64,000 bases of DNA from Chloracidobacterium sp. (GCA_016720705.1 JADKKB010000007.1:496001-560000), one strand, 5' to 3'. Positions 18,762 through 28,360 are shown, numbered from the stretch's first letter. Program-made: numbers and translations. The notes: a model not told the origin generated them from the letters alone.

Positions 18762-20258
18762 TTAATTCCCGCCCGTCATCATCAGTCCGATCTCTTCGAT
18801 CGAGGTGGTCTTTGGGTCGACCTCACCGACTATCTTTCCTTCGCGAATAACGAGTAATCGGTCCGCGAGCGCGGTGACTTCTTCGAGCTCGGCCGACACG
18901 AGCAAGACGGCGGATCCGGCGTCGCGTAGTCCGATCAGTTTGCGGTGGATGAACTCGATCGCGCCGATATCGACACCACGCGTTGGTTGTGAGACCAGAA
19001 GTAGCTTTGGGTCAAGCTCGAATTCGCGGCCGATGATCAGTTTTTGCTGATTTCCACCGGAAAGCGATTTGGCTGACAGAGTCGGGTCGCCGGGCCGAAC
19101 GTCAAAATTCTCAATGATCTCGTGGACGCGCTTGTCGATCGCGGCGTTATTCATCATCCCTCCGCCCGACGTGATCGGCGGGCGGTAATGAACGCCGAGT
19201 ATCGAGTTTTCAGCCAGATCCGAATTGAGCAGCAGCCCTCGCTTATGCCGATCTTCGGGAATGTGAGCAACCCCGAGCTCCTTAAGCTCACGGGCGGACC
19301 GATCAGTAATCTCCTTGCCGTCAAATTCGACACGCCCGCCAGACGTCCTTGTCAGCCCGGACAGAGCTTCGATCAGTTCGGTCTGACCGTTGCCCTCAAT
19401 GCCGGCGATCCCAACGATCTCGCCTGAACGAACCTTAAATGAAACATCCTTGACCGCGGGGCCGCCCTTACCCGTAACCAGAAGGTTTTTTACCTCGAGC
19501 ACGGTCGCCGCCGGATGGGCGTCGGACTTTTCGACGCGGAGCAGGACGTCGCGGCCGACTATCAATCGGGCGAGATCCTTCGCACTCGTCTCCGAAGTTT
19601 TTACATTTCCGACGGAACGGCCGTCCCGCATAACGGTAACCTCATCCGACACGGCGAGCACCTCATCCAGCTTATGCGTGATAATTATTATGGTCTTGCC
19701 CTGTCCTTTCATCCGGCGCAGAATGCCAAACAACTCGTCGACCTCCTGTGGCGAAAGCACAGCCGTAGGTTCGTCGAGGATCAGTATTTTTGCGTCGCGG
19801 TATAGAGCCTTGAGGAGTTCGACCCGCTGTTGGGCACCGACCGAAAGGTTCTCGATATAGGCACGCGGATCAACGTCGAGTTTGAGTTCGTTCGAAAGTG
19901 CTAGGATCTCCCGGTTTGCCGTTTCCAGATCAAGGCTTGCCGTCGAACCGGTTTCGGCCCCGAGAATGATGTTTTCGGCGACCGTCATAGTGTCGACAAG
20001 CATAAAATGCTGGTGAACCATACCGATCCCTAGAGCGATAGCGTCGTGTGGGTTACGGATATTTACCGGTTGGCCATTGACAAGTATTTCGCCGCTATCG
20101 GCCTTGTAAAAGCCATATGCGATCTTCATTATCGTCGATTTTCCGGCACCGTTCTCACCGACAATAGCGTGGATCGTTGCCGTTTTAACGGTGATCGATA
20201 CGTCCTCGTTCGCCACGCAATCGCCAAAGGCTTTCTTGATATTTCGGAGTTCTAGCAT
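18762..20258 (-). CDS. Double ATP-binding subunit of a nucleoside-type (BMP) ABC importer
   Basis: This 498-residue protein holds two ABC domains in the RbsA/YufO style. Domain one has Walker A GENGAGKST, signature LSVGAQQ and Walker B ILILDEPTAVL. Domain two has the degenerate P-loop GIEGNGQTE, usual in this family, and signature LSGGNQQ. Its partner is the BMP-family lipoprotein encoded 5 bases upstream, so the substrate is most likely a nucleoside. The permease genes that normally follow (YufP/YufQ type) are absent: the next gene is a convergent aminotransferase. They must lie elsewhere or be lost. Confidence 0.92.
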   Translation of the reverse strand: MLELRNIKKAFGDCVANEDVSITVKTATIHAIVGENGAGKSTIMKIAYGFYKADSGEILVNGQPVNIRNPHDAIALGIGMVHQHFMLVDTMTVAENIILGAETGSTASLDLETANREILALSNELKLDVDPRAYIENLSVGAQQRVELLKALYRDAKILILDEPTAVLSPQEVDELFGILRRMKGQGKTIIIITHKLDEVLAVSDEVTVMRDGRSVGNVKTSETSAKDLARLIVGRDVLLRVEKSDAHPAATVLEVKNLLVTGKGGPAVKDVSFKVRSGEIVGIAGIEGNGQTELIEALSGLTRTSGGRVEFDGKEITDRSARELKELGVAHIPEDRHKRGLLLNSDLAENSILGVHYRPPITSGGGMMNNAAIDKRVHEIIENFDVRPGDPTLSAKSLSGGNQQKLIIGREFELDPKLLLVSQPTRGVDIGAIEFIHRKLIGLRDAGSAVLLVSAELEEVTALADRLLVIREGKIVGEVDPKTTSIEEIGLMMTGGN

Positions 20259-20263
20259 CGATT

Positions 20264-21322
20264 TTAATTTGCCATTGCATCGGTGACCTTGATATCACCG
20301 GCGACTATCTTCTTTTTAGCTTCTTCCACCTTGAGGATCACGTCATCGGGGATAATGCCCTTGTTATTCTCATCCATTGCGTACGCAACGCCGTCCTTTT
20401 CGAGTCCGAAGGAGTGGAATCCGCCCTGAAACTTGCCTTCTAGCACTTCCTTCACGACGTCATAAACGGCGTTATCGACGCGCTTGACCATTGATGTCAA
20501 GACATAACCGGGCTTCACCATATTCTGATTAGAGTCGACCCCGATGACAAATTTGCGGGCCTGGCCGTTCTCATCCTTACCGTATTGCTCAACGGCGTCA
20601 AATGCACCAAGTCCCGAGTTTCCGGCTGCGGTGAAGATCACATCGGCGCCCTTTTCGATCTGCGCGAGCGACAGCTCCTTACCCTTGCCCGGGTTATTCC
20701 ACGCACCGTCCGTAACGCCGACATAATTATCGATCACCCGTATGTTAGGATTAACCGACCTTGCCCCTTCCTCGTATCCGGTCTCAAACTTGTGAATCAG
20801 TGGAATGTCCATTCCGCCAAGAAACCCGAGAACGCCGGTCTTCGATTTATAAGCCGCGATCATCCCGACCAAGTACGACCCCTCGTGTTCGCGAAAGACG
20901 AGCGAAGCCACGTTTTTCATCGGAGTTTTGCCGTCAGTGTCAAAAATGACTCCATCAACGATCGCAAATTTGATATTTGGGTAATTTGCCGCGACCATTT
21001 GCATGATCGGCCCCTGGGCAAAGCCGACACCAATAATGAGATCAAAATTCTTTTCAGCAAAGGCTCGCATCGCCGGCTCGATCGAGGTCGGATTTCCGGG
21101 TTCGACATCGTAGAGGCAGATATTCAGATCCTGTTGGGCACGCTTTACGCCCTCCCAGGCCGCCGCATTGAAGGAACGATCATTCTTGCCGCCGATATCA
21201 AAGACGATGCCGACCTTGATCTGACAGCCCTCACGCCGGGCTTCGGCCTGTTTGGTGCAAGATGTCGCCAACAAACAAATTGAAAGTGTCAACGCTGCCG
21301 ATAAAAAAATTCGAAGCTTCAT
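20264..21322 (-). CDS. BMP family nucleoside-binding lipoprotein
   Basis: This 352-residue exported protein has a lipobox L-A-T-S-C22. The mature N-terminus reads KVGIVFDIGGKNDRSFN, the hallmark of the BMP/PnrA/Med family of solute-binding proteins for purine or other nucleosides. Further signatures are DLIIGVGFAQG, ASLVFREHEGSYLVGMIAA and GVDSNQNM. It lies 6 bases downstream of the pyrimidine-nucleoside phosphorylase and 5 bases upstream of the double ATPase, so capture, import and cleavage of nucleosides share one transcript. The lipid anchor places it at a membrane facing the periplasm. Confidence 0.93.
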   Translation of the reverse strand: MKLRIFLSAALTLSICLLATSCTKQAEARREGCQIKVGIVFDIGGKNDRSFNAAAWEGVKRAQQDLNICLYDVEPGNPTSIEPAMRAFAEKNFDLIIGVGFAQGPIMQMVAANYPNIKFAIVDGVIFDTDGKTPMKNVASLVFREHEGSYLVGMIAAYKSKTGVLGFLGGMDIPLIHKFETGYEEGARSVNPNIRVIDNYVGVTDGAWNNPGKGKELSLAQIEKGADVIFTAAGNSGLGAFDAVEQYGKDENGQARKFVIGVDSNQNMVKPGYVLTSMVKRVDNAVYDVVKEVLEGKFQGGFHSFGLEKDGVAYAMDENNKGIIPDDVILKVEEAKKKIVAGDIKVTDAMAN

Positions 21323-21328
21323 TGATTC

Positions 21329-22642
21329 TTAAACCGTCGCTCTGATCAATTTAGGTATATCGGGGATTTCCTCGGTTATTTTATACGCACTCTGTAGTAT
21401 TTCGCTAATCGAATCAGCCTGGTTCTGCGTACGGCAGTAGATTATACCGAGCGGATCGCCGATTTCAACTTTATTGCCGATCTTCACCGTACATTCGAGT
21501 CCGACGGCATGATCGACCCCATCTTCGGCCTTGATCCGCCCGCCCCCGATATCGCAGATCGCACGGCCGACGGCAAACGTATTGACTTCCGCAACATAAC
21601 CGCTTGTGGCCGCACCGAATGGAATGCGTTTCAGCGTCGGATCAATGAGTGATTCCGGGTCATCGCAAACTGATGGATCGCCACCCTGAACCTCGACATT
21701 TTCGCGAAATTTTGCCAAGGCCTTGCCCGAGGCAAGGGCTTCATTGATCATCGTCTCTGCCGATGACATCGAATCTGCGATACCGCCAAGCAAAAGCATT
21801 CTGGCGGTCAACTCGACCGATAGGACCAGCGTAGCGGACATCGCGTCATCGCCTTCGCCGCGGAGCAACTTGATACACTCGTAAACCTCTAAAGCATTTC
21901 CTACAAACTTGCCGAGCGGTTGGCTCATATCGGAGACGACTGCTTGTGTGTTTACCCCAAACGCTTTGCCTGTTTGCACGAGAGCCTCAGCCAAACGCAC
22001 CGAGTCTTCGTATTTTTGCATAAATGCGCCTGATCCGGTCTTAACGTCCAGAACGAGGGCATCGAGGTCTTCGGCAAGTTTTTTGGACATTATCGAGGCA
22101 ACGATAAGCGGAATATACGGTACGGTCGCCGTGGCGTCGCGTAGAGCATAGAGCTTTTTATCCGCAGGTGCTATCTCACCGGTCTGGCCCGCCATCGCGT
22201 AACCGTTTGTGGCAAGCAGTTCGGTAAATCTCGTCATTGACAGCCCAACGTCAAAACCCTCGATCGATTCGAGTTTATCGAGAGTCCCGCCGGTGTGACC
22301 GAGCCCTCGCCCCGAGATCATCGGAACGGCCAGACCGCACGCCGCAGCGACGGGAGCGATTATAAGCGAAGTCTTATCGCCGACGCCGCCCGTCGAATGC
22401 TTGTCAACAACGGGACGGTCGACCGAGGCGAGGTCAAGCACTTTGCCGGAATAGACCATTGCTCGTGTCAGTTCGTCCTGCTCACGCTGATCGAGTCCGT
22501 TGATGAACATAGCCATAACGAGCGCCGATATCTGGTAATCGGCCCAAGCCTCGGTGCAAACACCGTCGATAAAGACGCCGATCTCGGCATCGGACAGAGA
22601 GTTTCCATCCCGTTTCCTTGCGATTATTTCCTGAGGACGCAT
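21329..22642 (-). CDS. Pyrimidine-nucleoside (thymidine) phosphorylase
   Basis: This 437-residue enzyme splits uridine, deoxyuridine or thymidine with phosphate to free the base. The motifs KHSTGGVGDKTSLIIAPVAA (phosphate and substrate binding) and GRGLGHTGGTLDKLE are nearly canonical, and the alpha/beta plus C-terminal domain length matches the family. The N-terminus MRPQEIIARKRDG is typical, which supports the chosen start. It heads a unit with the BMP lipoprotein and ATPase. A perfect palindrome lies 19-33 bases upstream of its start, a good place for a nucleoside-responsive repressor. Assigning pdp versus deoA would need phylogeny. Confidence 0.93.
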   Translation of the reverse strand: MRPQEIIARKRDGNSLSDAEIGVFIDGVCTEAWADYQISALVMAMFINGLDQREQDELTRAMVYSGKVLDLASVDRPVVDKHSTGGVGDKTSLIIAPVAAACGLAVPMISGRGLGHTGGTLDKLESIEGFDVGLSMTRFTELLATNGYAMAGQTGEIAPADKKLYALRDATATVPYIPLIVASIMSKKLAEDLDALVLDVKTGSGAFMQKYEDSVRLAEALVQTGKAFGVNTQAVVSDMSQPLGKFVGNALEVYECIKLLRGEGDDAMSATLVLSVELTARMLLLGGIADSMSSAETMINEALASGKALAKFRENVEVQGGDPSVCDDPESLIDPTLKRIPFGAATSGYVAEVNTFAVGRAICDIGGGRIKAEDGVDHAVGLECTVKIGNKVEIGDPLGIIYCRTQNQADSISEILQSAYKITEEIPDIPKLIRATV

Positions 22643-22660
22643 AAATTAAAAAGACCGCTT

Positions 22661-22675
22661 TCGTAATGATTACGA
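22661..22675. promoter_or_regulatory. Perfect palindrome before the nucleoside salvage operon (candidate operator)
   Basis: TCGTAAT-G-ATTACGA is a perfect 15-base inverted repeat with 7-base arms. It sits 19-33 bases before the pyrimidine-nucleoside phosphorylase start, between it and ispF. The odd centre and length are like sites of dimeric repressors. It would let the salvage genes be controlled apart from the upstream ispD-ispF genes. Confidence 0.45.
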
Positions 22676-22724
22676 GAACAGTCTAACCGATTTAATGCCT
22701 TTATTTACAGACGCGAAAGCCGTT

Positions 22725-23210
22725 TTATTTTAACTTTTGGACCAATACGACCGCCTGCGCCATTACAGCCTCACGTTTTCCGACAATGCCGACCGACTCG
22801 CCGGTTTTAGCTTTCACACTTACTTGTTCGTTGGTGACCCCGAGTAACGCGGCGATATTCTCTCGCATCGAAGTGATATAGGGCCTCAGTTTTGGTGATT
22901 CCAAGTCAACGACGGCATCGACATTGACCACGCCGTAACTTTTTTCGCTAAGCGATTCCACCGCGTGACGCAAAAAGACCAAGCTATCGGCACTACTCCA
23001 GCGCGGGTCGCTATTCGGAAAATGAACGCCGATATCACCTAAGGCGAGCGAACCAAGAAGGGCGTCGGTGATCGCGTGGAGTAGCACATCCGCATCCGAA
23101 TGGCCATCCGCGCCCAGATCCGACTCGACCTCGATACCGCCGATAATCAGAGGGCGGTCAGGTATCAAGCGGTGAACATCCGTGCCGAATCCTATTCGAA
23201 AATCGCTCAT
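22725..23210 (-). CDS. ispF: 2-C-methyl-D-erythritol 2,4-cyclodiphosphate synthase
   Basis: This is the fifth step of the MEP isoprenoid pathway. The 161-residue length is standard. The N-terminus RIGFGTDVHRL contains the zinc-binding D-x-H pair, and GADGHSDADVLLHAITDALLG carries the third histidine and the active-site loop. SVKAKTGE near the C-terminus is the nucleotide-binding motif. Its ATG overlaps the ispD stop by 4 bases, so the two are translated together. The enzyme works as a cytoplasmic trimer. Confidence 0.97.
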   Translation of the reverse strand: MSDFRIGFGTDVHRLIPDRPLIIGGIEVESDLGADGHSDADVLLHAITDALLGSLALGDIGVHFPNSDPRWSSADSLVFLRHAVESLSEKSYGVVNVDAVVDLESPKLRPYITSMRENIAALLGVTNEQVSVKAKTGESVGIVGKREAVMAQAVVLVQKLK

Positions 23211-23887
23211 TCTGCCGCTCCTCTAATGATCGCCTCGGCCATTATCAGATCTTCACGATGGGTGATCTTGATATTCCCCGGGCTACCGTCCACTGTAGTC
23301 ACGATCACCCCGGAACGCTCGACCAAAACGCATTCATCAGTCGCATTCTCAGCATTAAAGCGCTGTTCCAATGCACGTTTCAGCACATAATGGCGAAAGG
23401 CTTGCGGGGTCAGTGCCCTTCGTAGAGTCGTGCGGTCGATCGTGGCCACGATCTTGCCGTATTCGACAGATTTGATCGTATCGACGACCGGTGCGGTAAG
23501 ACAGGCCGCCCCGTTTTCCTCTGCGCACTTTACCGTTCGGGCGATCTCATCAACGGTTACGAGTGGGCGGACACCGTCGTGTACGCAGACGACAACGGTC
23601 GCCAGATCGACAGCATCAAACCCATTTTTGACCGACTCACTTCGCGACGCACCGCCGCCGACGACCGCTCTCAATTTGGTGATCGATGCTCCCGCAATTA
23701 TGCTATGCAGCCTATCGATATGCTCATTTCCGACAACGACGATGATCTCGTCGATAACAGAGCTGTCCTGAAAAGATTGGAGCGAATGAAGTAAAACGGG
23801 CTTGCCCGCTAGGTCCAGGAACTGTTTGGGGGATGCCGAATCAAATCGGGTGCCGCTACCGGCGGCAACAATGATGGCTGTATTCAT
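23207..23887 (-). CDS. ispD: 2-C-methyl-D-erythritol 4-phosphate cytidylyltransferase
   Basis: This enzyme couples CTP to MEP in isoprenoid synthesis. The 226 residues begin IIVAAGSGTRFDSASPKQFL, the nucleotide-binding loop with the conserved arginine and lysine. CVHDGVRPLV and a C-terminal ATDECVLVERSG-to-IKITHREDL region complete the family pattern. The gene lies 26 bases downstream of the PIN/TRAM gene and overlaps ispF by 4 bases. The order yacL-like, ispD, ispF is the same as in Bacillus (yacL-yacM-yacN). Confidence 0.97.
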   Translation of the reverse strand: MNTAIIVAAGSGTRFDSASPKQFLDLAGKPVLLHSLQSFQDSSVIDEIIVVVGNEHIDRLHSIIAGASITKLRAVVGGGASRSESVKNGFDAVDLATVVVCVHDGVRPLVTVDEIARTVKCAEENGAACLTAPVVDTIKSVEYGKIVATIDRTTLRRALTPQAFRHYVLKRALEQRFNAENATDECVLVERSGVIVTTVDGSPGNIKITHREDLIMAEAIIRGAAE

Positions 23888-23913
23888 CGTCCGGCAACTA
23901 TCAGATCGTCGGG

Positions 23914-25062
23914 CTATTCGACTTCTTCAATAATGGTGTTCTGTCTTAGATCGCGGGTCGCTTTGCGAAAGCCAAGTGACCGCGAATCGTGGATCGCGAC
24001 GTGACTATCATTTGACTCATCTTTCTCTTCCCACATCCGGCCAAAGATCATCTTGCCGGCCGTTGTCTGCAAGACGCTGGTCACAGCGATGTCCGCGGTT
24101 TTACCGATCAACCGTCGGGCATTATCGACGACGACCATTGTGCCGTCATCGAGATATGCAACGCCCTGGTTATACTCTTTGCCCTCTTTGAGGATAAAGA
24201 CCCGCATCGCCTCACCGGGCAGTACGACCGGCTTGAGAGCGTTAGCAAGTTCGTTGATGTTCAGGACGGAAACGCCGCGAAGCTGCGAGACTTTGTTGAG
24301 ATTAAAATCATTGGTAACGATGACAGCGTCGAGTTGCTTTCCGAGTTCGATCAGTTTCAGGTCGACCTCTTTGACTGCCGGAAAATCGGTTTCGACGATC
24401 TGTATATCGAGAGTGCTGTTATTGCGTAACCGCTGGAGCATATCCAGGCCGCGTCGTCCGCGTTGGCGTTTCGAGGAATCGCTTGAGTCAGCAACCTGTT
24501 GCAATTCAGCCAAAATGAAATTAGGAATGATCAGCGTTCCGCCCAAGAATCCGGTCTCAGCAACGTCCGCAATGCGGCCATCGATGATGACCGACGTGTC
24601 GAGGATCTTATAGTCGCGTTTAATATTCTTATCGCTAAATATCCCGCCCAGAGCAGACAGATCGATATATTCGCCTTTCGCGGCACCAACCATCAGCCCA
24701 ATGTAGCCCATAAAAAAGGCAAGGGCGATCGTCAGAAATGTTTTTAACTCACCGGGAACTGTATTGATATCTTGCGAACTTATGAGCATTCCGATCATAT
24801 ATGCCCCGATGATGCCTAAGATCGAACCGACCGCCGCTCCGATCAAGGTTTTGAGTGACGCACGTCGGGCTCTCACCTCAACACCAATTATCATCAGCGC
24901 AATGATGGCGCCAAACAGTGCAGAATAGGCTTGCTTTGTTCTCACGCTGTCGCCCACAAGTTCGGTCAAATGACTGCTTTTCGACAACGGATTGAGAAAG
25001 TACCCGCCAAGGGCAAGTAACAAAACAAATCCTAGTCTAATTATCAGTACGTCCGGCTTCAT
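23914..25062 (-). CDS. Membrane PIN/TRAM domain protein (YacL-like)
   Basis: This 382-residue protein has four predicted membrane helices in the first 140 residues. A PIN nuclease-fold domain (about 175-285) starts at LDTSVIIDGRIADV and includes the further acidic residues AVIVTNDFNLN, and a C-terminal TRAM domain is predicted to bind RNA. PIN domains are Mg-dependent ribonucleases; the YacL branch is membrane-tethered and its target is not established. It leads the ispD-ispF unit. A TAAAAT hexamer sits exactly 7 bases before the ATG with no Shine-Dalgarno, suggesting a leaderless transcript. Confidence 0.92.
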   Translation of the reverse strand: MKPDVLIIRLGFVLLLALGGYFLNPLSKSSHLTELVGDSVRTKQAYSALFGAIIALMIIGVEVRARRASLKTLIGAAVGSILGIIGAYMIGMLISSQDINTVPGELKTFLTIALAFFMGYIGLMVGAAKGEYIDLSALGGIFSDKNIKRDYKILDTSVIIDGRIADVAETGFLGGTLIIPNFILAELQQVADSSDSSKRQRGRRGLDMLQRLRNNSTLDIQIVETDFPAVKEVDLKLIELGKQLDAVIVTNDFNLNKVSQLRGVSVLNINELANALKPVVLPGEAMRVFILKEGKEYNQGVAYLDDGTMVVVDNARRLIGKTADIAVTSVLQTTAGKMIFGRMWEEKDESNDSHVAIHDSRSLGFRKATRDLRQNTIIEEVE

Positions 25063-25069
25063 CGTTGAA

Positions 25070-25075
25070 ATTTTA
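25070..25075 (-). promoter_or_regulatory. Putative -10 box for a leaderless PIN/TRAM transcript
   Basis: On the minus strand TAAAAT is followed by seven bases (TTCAACG) and then the ATG at 25062. With normal -10 geometry, transcription would begin at or next to the start codon. No Shine-Dalgarno element is present. Four other genes in the window share this exact spacing. Confidence 0.45.
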
Positions 25076-25275
25076 CCACGTCACACGCTCGTTTTGGCAA
25101 ACGGCTTACTGCTACTAAAGAGTATATGTCTATTTCTGGACAAATTTCGAACAAAGTTTTGCGATTCGCCGAAGAAAAGTCGCAATGGACCCCTTCAGCA
25201 ACCGGAGGGTTTCGATGTACCTAAAAACCATAAACTCTGCTAATCTCCTTGATTATTAAGCTTAGGAGAAAACCA

Positions 25276-28200
25276 ATGCCGCTAGGACTGAAAAAGACTG
25301 CACGCGTCTTATTTTTTACCGTTTCGTTAGTGATGATGGTCGCCGCAAGTGCATCGTTGCTACAGGCCCAAAAGGTCGATGCCTCGCTTTATCAGAGTAT
25401 GGAATGGCGAATGATCGGGCCTTTTCGTGCCGGACGAACCGTCGGAGCGGTCGGGATCCCGTCACAGCCGAACGTTTTCTATATCGGCCTGAATAACGGC
25501 GGGGTCTGGAAAACAACGGATGCAGGACGCACTTGGAAACCGATCTTTGACGACCAACCGACCGGATCGATCGGCGATATCGCTCTGGCCCCATCAAATC
25601 CGAATGTGATCTATGTGGGTAGCGGCGAGGGATTGCAGCGGCCAGATCTTGCCACCGGCGATGGGATGTACCGCTCGCGTGACGGCGGCAAAACGTGGGC
25701 TCATCTCGGGCTCCGAGACGGCCAACAGATCGCCTCGATCGCAGTCGACCCTAAAGATGAAAATCACCTTTTCGTCGCAGTTCTCGGGCATCCATACGGG
25801 CCGAACGAGGAACGCGGCATCTATCGCTCGACCAATGGCGGAGACACCTTTGATCGCGTGCTTTACAAGGACGAGAATACCGGTGCTATGCAGGTAGAGT
25901 TTGACCCACGCAATTCGCAGATCGTGTACGCCGATCTCTGGGCCGGGCGGCAGGGACCTTGGGAAAACGGTGCTTGGCAGGGCAAGGAGAGTGGACTATT
26001 CAAATCGACCGACGGCGGTTCGACCTGGACGAAACTAACCCACGGCCTGCCGACGATCGAACAAGGGCTCGGCCGGATCGGTTTTACTATCTCGCGATCG
26101 AATCCGAGCAAACTCTACGCGACCGTCGATGCAAACCCCAAGTTTGCCGGCATTTACGCATCTAATGATTCGGGCGAAAACTGGAGTCTTGTAAACGGCG
26201 ATCCGCGTCTCTGGGGCCGCGGCAGTGACTTTGCCGAACTGCGAGTGCATCCGACAGACCCGAATACGATCTTTGTCGCTAACGTCTCGTCACACAAATC
26301 GACCGATGGCGGTAAAACCTTTACGAGCTTTAAGGGGGCTCCGGGCGGCGACGACTATCATCGGATCTGGATCAACCCTGACCATCCGGATGTAATGCTA
26401 TTTGCGACAGATCAGGGCGCGACGATCACCGTTAACGGCGGCGAGAGTTGGTCGAGTTGGTACAACCAACCGACTGCCCAGTTTTATCACGTAAATACTG
26501 ACAACCGATATCCGTATTGGGTGTGCGGCGGCCAACAGGAGAGCGGTTCCGCGTGTGTAGCGTCACGCGGACGCACCGGTGCGGTCGGCGCCTGGGATTG
26601 GGAGACTGTCGGCGTCGAAGAATATGGCTACGTCGCCCCCGACCCGCTTGATCCTGACATCGTTTACGGCGGTAAACTCACGCGTTTTGATCGGCTCACA
26701 CGCCACGTGCAAAATATCGCCCCCGAGGCGGTTCGAACCGGCAAGTATCGGTTTTTGCGAACGGCACCGGTGATCTTTTCGCCGGTTGATAATAAAAGCC
26801 TGTTTTACGGCGGTAACGTCATATTTAAGACGATGAACGGCGGTAATAGCTGGGATGTGATCAGCCCCGACCTTTCGCGTGAAAAGTGGGATGTACCGAA
26901 AAGCGTTGGTATTTACGCCACCACGGAAATGGAAACGATGTCGCGACGCGGTGTGGTATACACCGTCGCCCCATCGTATAAGGACATAAATACGATCTGG
27001 GCAGGCACAGACGACGGTCTTATTCACGTCACCCGAAATGGTGGAAAAAGCTGGTCGAATATTACGCCGCCCGAGCTTAAATCCTGGGCCAAGGTGTCCC
27101 TGATCGACGCTGGACGCTTTGACGCAAATACCGCATACGCGGCGGTCAATACATTTCGGCTAGATGACCTTCGCCCACACATTTACCGCACGCACGACGG
27201 TGGAAAGACCTGGAAAGAGATCGTCAAGGGCATCCCGGATGGCGGAATCGTAAATGCCGTGCGTGAGGATCCAGTGCGAAAGGGATTGTTATATTGCGGT
27301 ACTGAGCAAGCCGTTTATTTTTCGACCGACGACGGCGAAAATTGGCAGCCGCTAAGGCTGAATATGCCGGCGATCTCGATCCGTGATCTCGTAATCAAGG
27401 ATGACGATCTCGTAGTCGGTACGCACGGCCGCGGGTTCTGGATACTCGACGATGTCACACCGCTGAGGCAACTAGGTCCGTCGATTGCGTCATCGAACGC
27501 AACTCTCTTTACGCCCCAATTGGCGACCCGCGTGAAACGAAGCCTACACACGGATACCCCGTTTCCGCCGGAGGAACCGGCCGGCAAGAATCCTCCTGAT
27601 GGAGCGATCATCAACTATTACTTAAAACAGCCGTCAAAATCACCGATCGTGCTCGAGATCACCGACGCTGCCGGCAGATTTATCCGGAAATTCTCGAGCG
27701 ATGATAAACCGCTCGATGTCAGCAATTCTAAGATAAACCCGCCGTCGTATTGGATCCGGCCGTTTCAACCACTCAAAAATGAGGCCGGAATGCAGCGATT
27801 CACTTGGGACCTGTTATACCCTAATCCGTCGGCAAACAGCTACGACCTGCCGATCTCCGCGATCTACAAGGACACGCCGTGGGTACCGCAAGGACCGGCA
27901 GTTCTTCCGGGAGTTTACAATGTTTCACTGACTGTCGACGGTAGAAAAGTTACGCAGAAATTAACCGTGCGTATTGACCCGCGGGTGAAAACCTCGGCGA
28001 TCGGACTAAAGCAGCAGTTTGATCTTTCAATTGAAGCATATCAAGGTATCGGCCGTTCCCAACGCCTCGTCCAGCGCATTCAGCGAGAGATCGCCTTGCT
28101 CGAACAAGCTAACCCGTCTAGCCCGAAGATCGTCAATTTGAAGTTGTTGCTGAACGGCTCACCACCGAAACCCGGCACATCCCCGGAGATCGCCGACTTA

Positions 28201-28353
28201 CCCCTAAACCGATTGGCCGGAGCCTTCACTCAGTTGCTCGACCTGCTACAGGACGCGGACGTTGCCCCGAGTACCCAAGCTGTCAAAGCGGCACGTGACC
28301 TTCAGCTTGCGCTCACAAAAGCTGTAAATTCTTTGCCGCCGGACGATATATAA
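25276..28353 (+). CDS. Large secreted BNR/VPS10 (sortilin-like) beta-propeller protein
   Basis: From the ATG at 25276 this is a 1,025-residue exported protein with a signal peptide ending near LLQAQ. An AGGAGA Shine-Dalgarno at 25264-25269 decides this start over an upstream in-frame codon at 25249. Residues from about 30 to 730 contain many Asp-box repeats of the S/T-x-D-G-G-x-T-W type (WKTTDAGRTW, YRSRDGGKTW, FKSTDGGSTW, YRTHDGGKTW), the beta-propeller blades of sialidase and sortilin folds. The last 280 residues hold a beta-sandwich and a helical segment (QFDLSIEAYQGIGRSQRLVQ). Such proteins are abundant in acidobacteria and often annotated as glycosyl hydrolases without proof of activity. 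A strong terminator follows. Confidence 0.9.
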   Translation: MPLGLKKTARVLFFTVSLVMMVAASASLLQAQKVDASLYQSMEWRMIGPFRAGRTVGAVGIPSQPNVFYIGLNNGGVWKTTDAGRTWKPIFDDQPTGSIGDIALAPSNPNVIYVGSGEGLQRPDLATGDGMYRSRDGGKTWAHLGLRDGQQIASIAVDPKDENHLFVAVLGHPYGPNEERGIYRSTNGGDTFDRVLYKDENTGAMQVEFDPRNSQIVYADLWAGRQGPWENGAWQGKESGLFKSTDGGSTWTKLTHGLPTIEQGLGRIGFTISRSNPSKLYATVDANPKFAGIYASNDSGENWSLVNGDPRLWGRGSDFAELRVHPTDPNTIFVANVSSHKSTDGGKTFTSFKGAPGGDDYHRIWINPDHPDVMLFATDQGATITVNGGESWSSWYNQPTAQFYHVNTDNRYPYWVCGGQQESGSACVASRGRTGAVGAWDWETVGVEEYGYVAPDPLDPDIVYGGKLTRFDRLTRHVQNIAPEAVRTGKYRFLRTAPVIFSPVDNKSLFYGGNVIFKTMNGGNSWDVISPDLSREKWDVPKSVGIYATTEMETMSRRGVVYTVAPSYKDINTIWAGTDDGLIHVTRNGGKSWSNITPPELKSWAKVSLIDAGRFDANTAYAAVNTFRLDDLRPHIYRTHDGGKTWKEIVKGIPDGGIVNAVREDPVRKGLLYCGTEQAVYFSTDDGENWQPLRLNMPAISIRDLVIKDDDLVVGTHGRGFWILDDVTPLRQLGPSIASSNATLFTPQLATRVKRSLHTDTPFPPEEPAGKNPPDGAIINYYLKQPSKSPIVLEITDAAGRFIRKFSSDDKPLDVSNSKINPPSYWIRPFQPLKNEAGMQRFTWDLLYPNPSANSYDLPISAIYKDTPWVPQGPAVLPGVYNVSLTVDGRKVTQKLTVRIDPRVKTSAIGLKQQFDLSIEAYQGIGRSQRLVQRIQREIALLEQANPSSPKIVNLKLLLNGSPPKPGTSPEIADLPLNRLAGAFTQLLDLLQDADVAPSTQAVKAARDLQLALTKAVNSLPPDDI

Positions 28354-28360
28354 ACCAAAA

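Noticed and set aside
25141..25260. Possible structured leader (TTGCGA...TCGCAA stem) before the BNR gene
   Set aside because: The paired parts are short and match no riboswitch class I can recognise.
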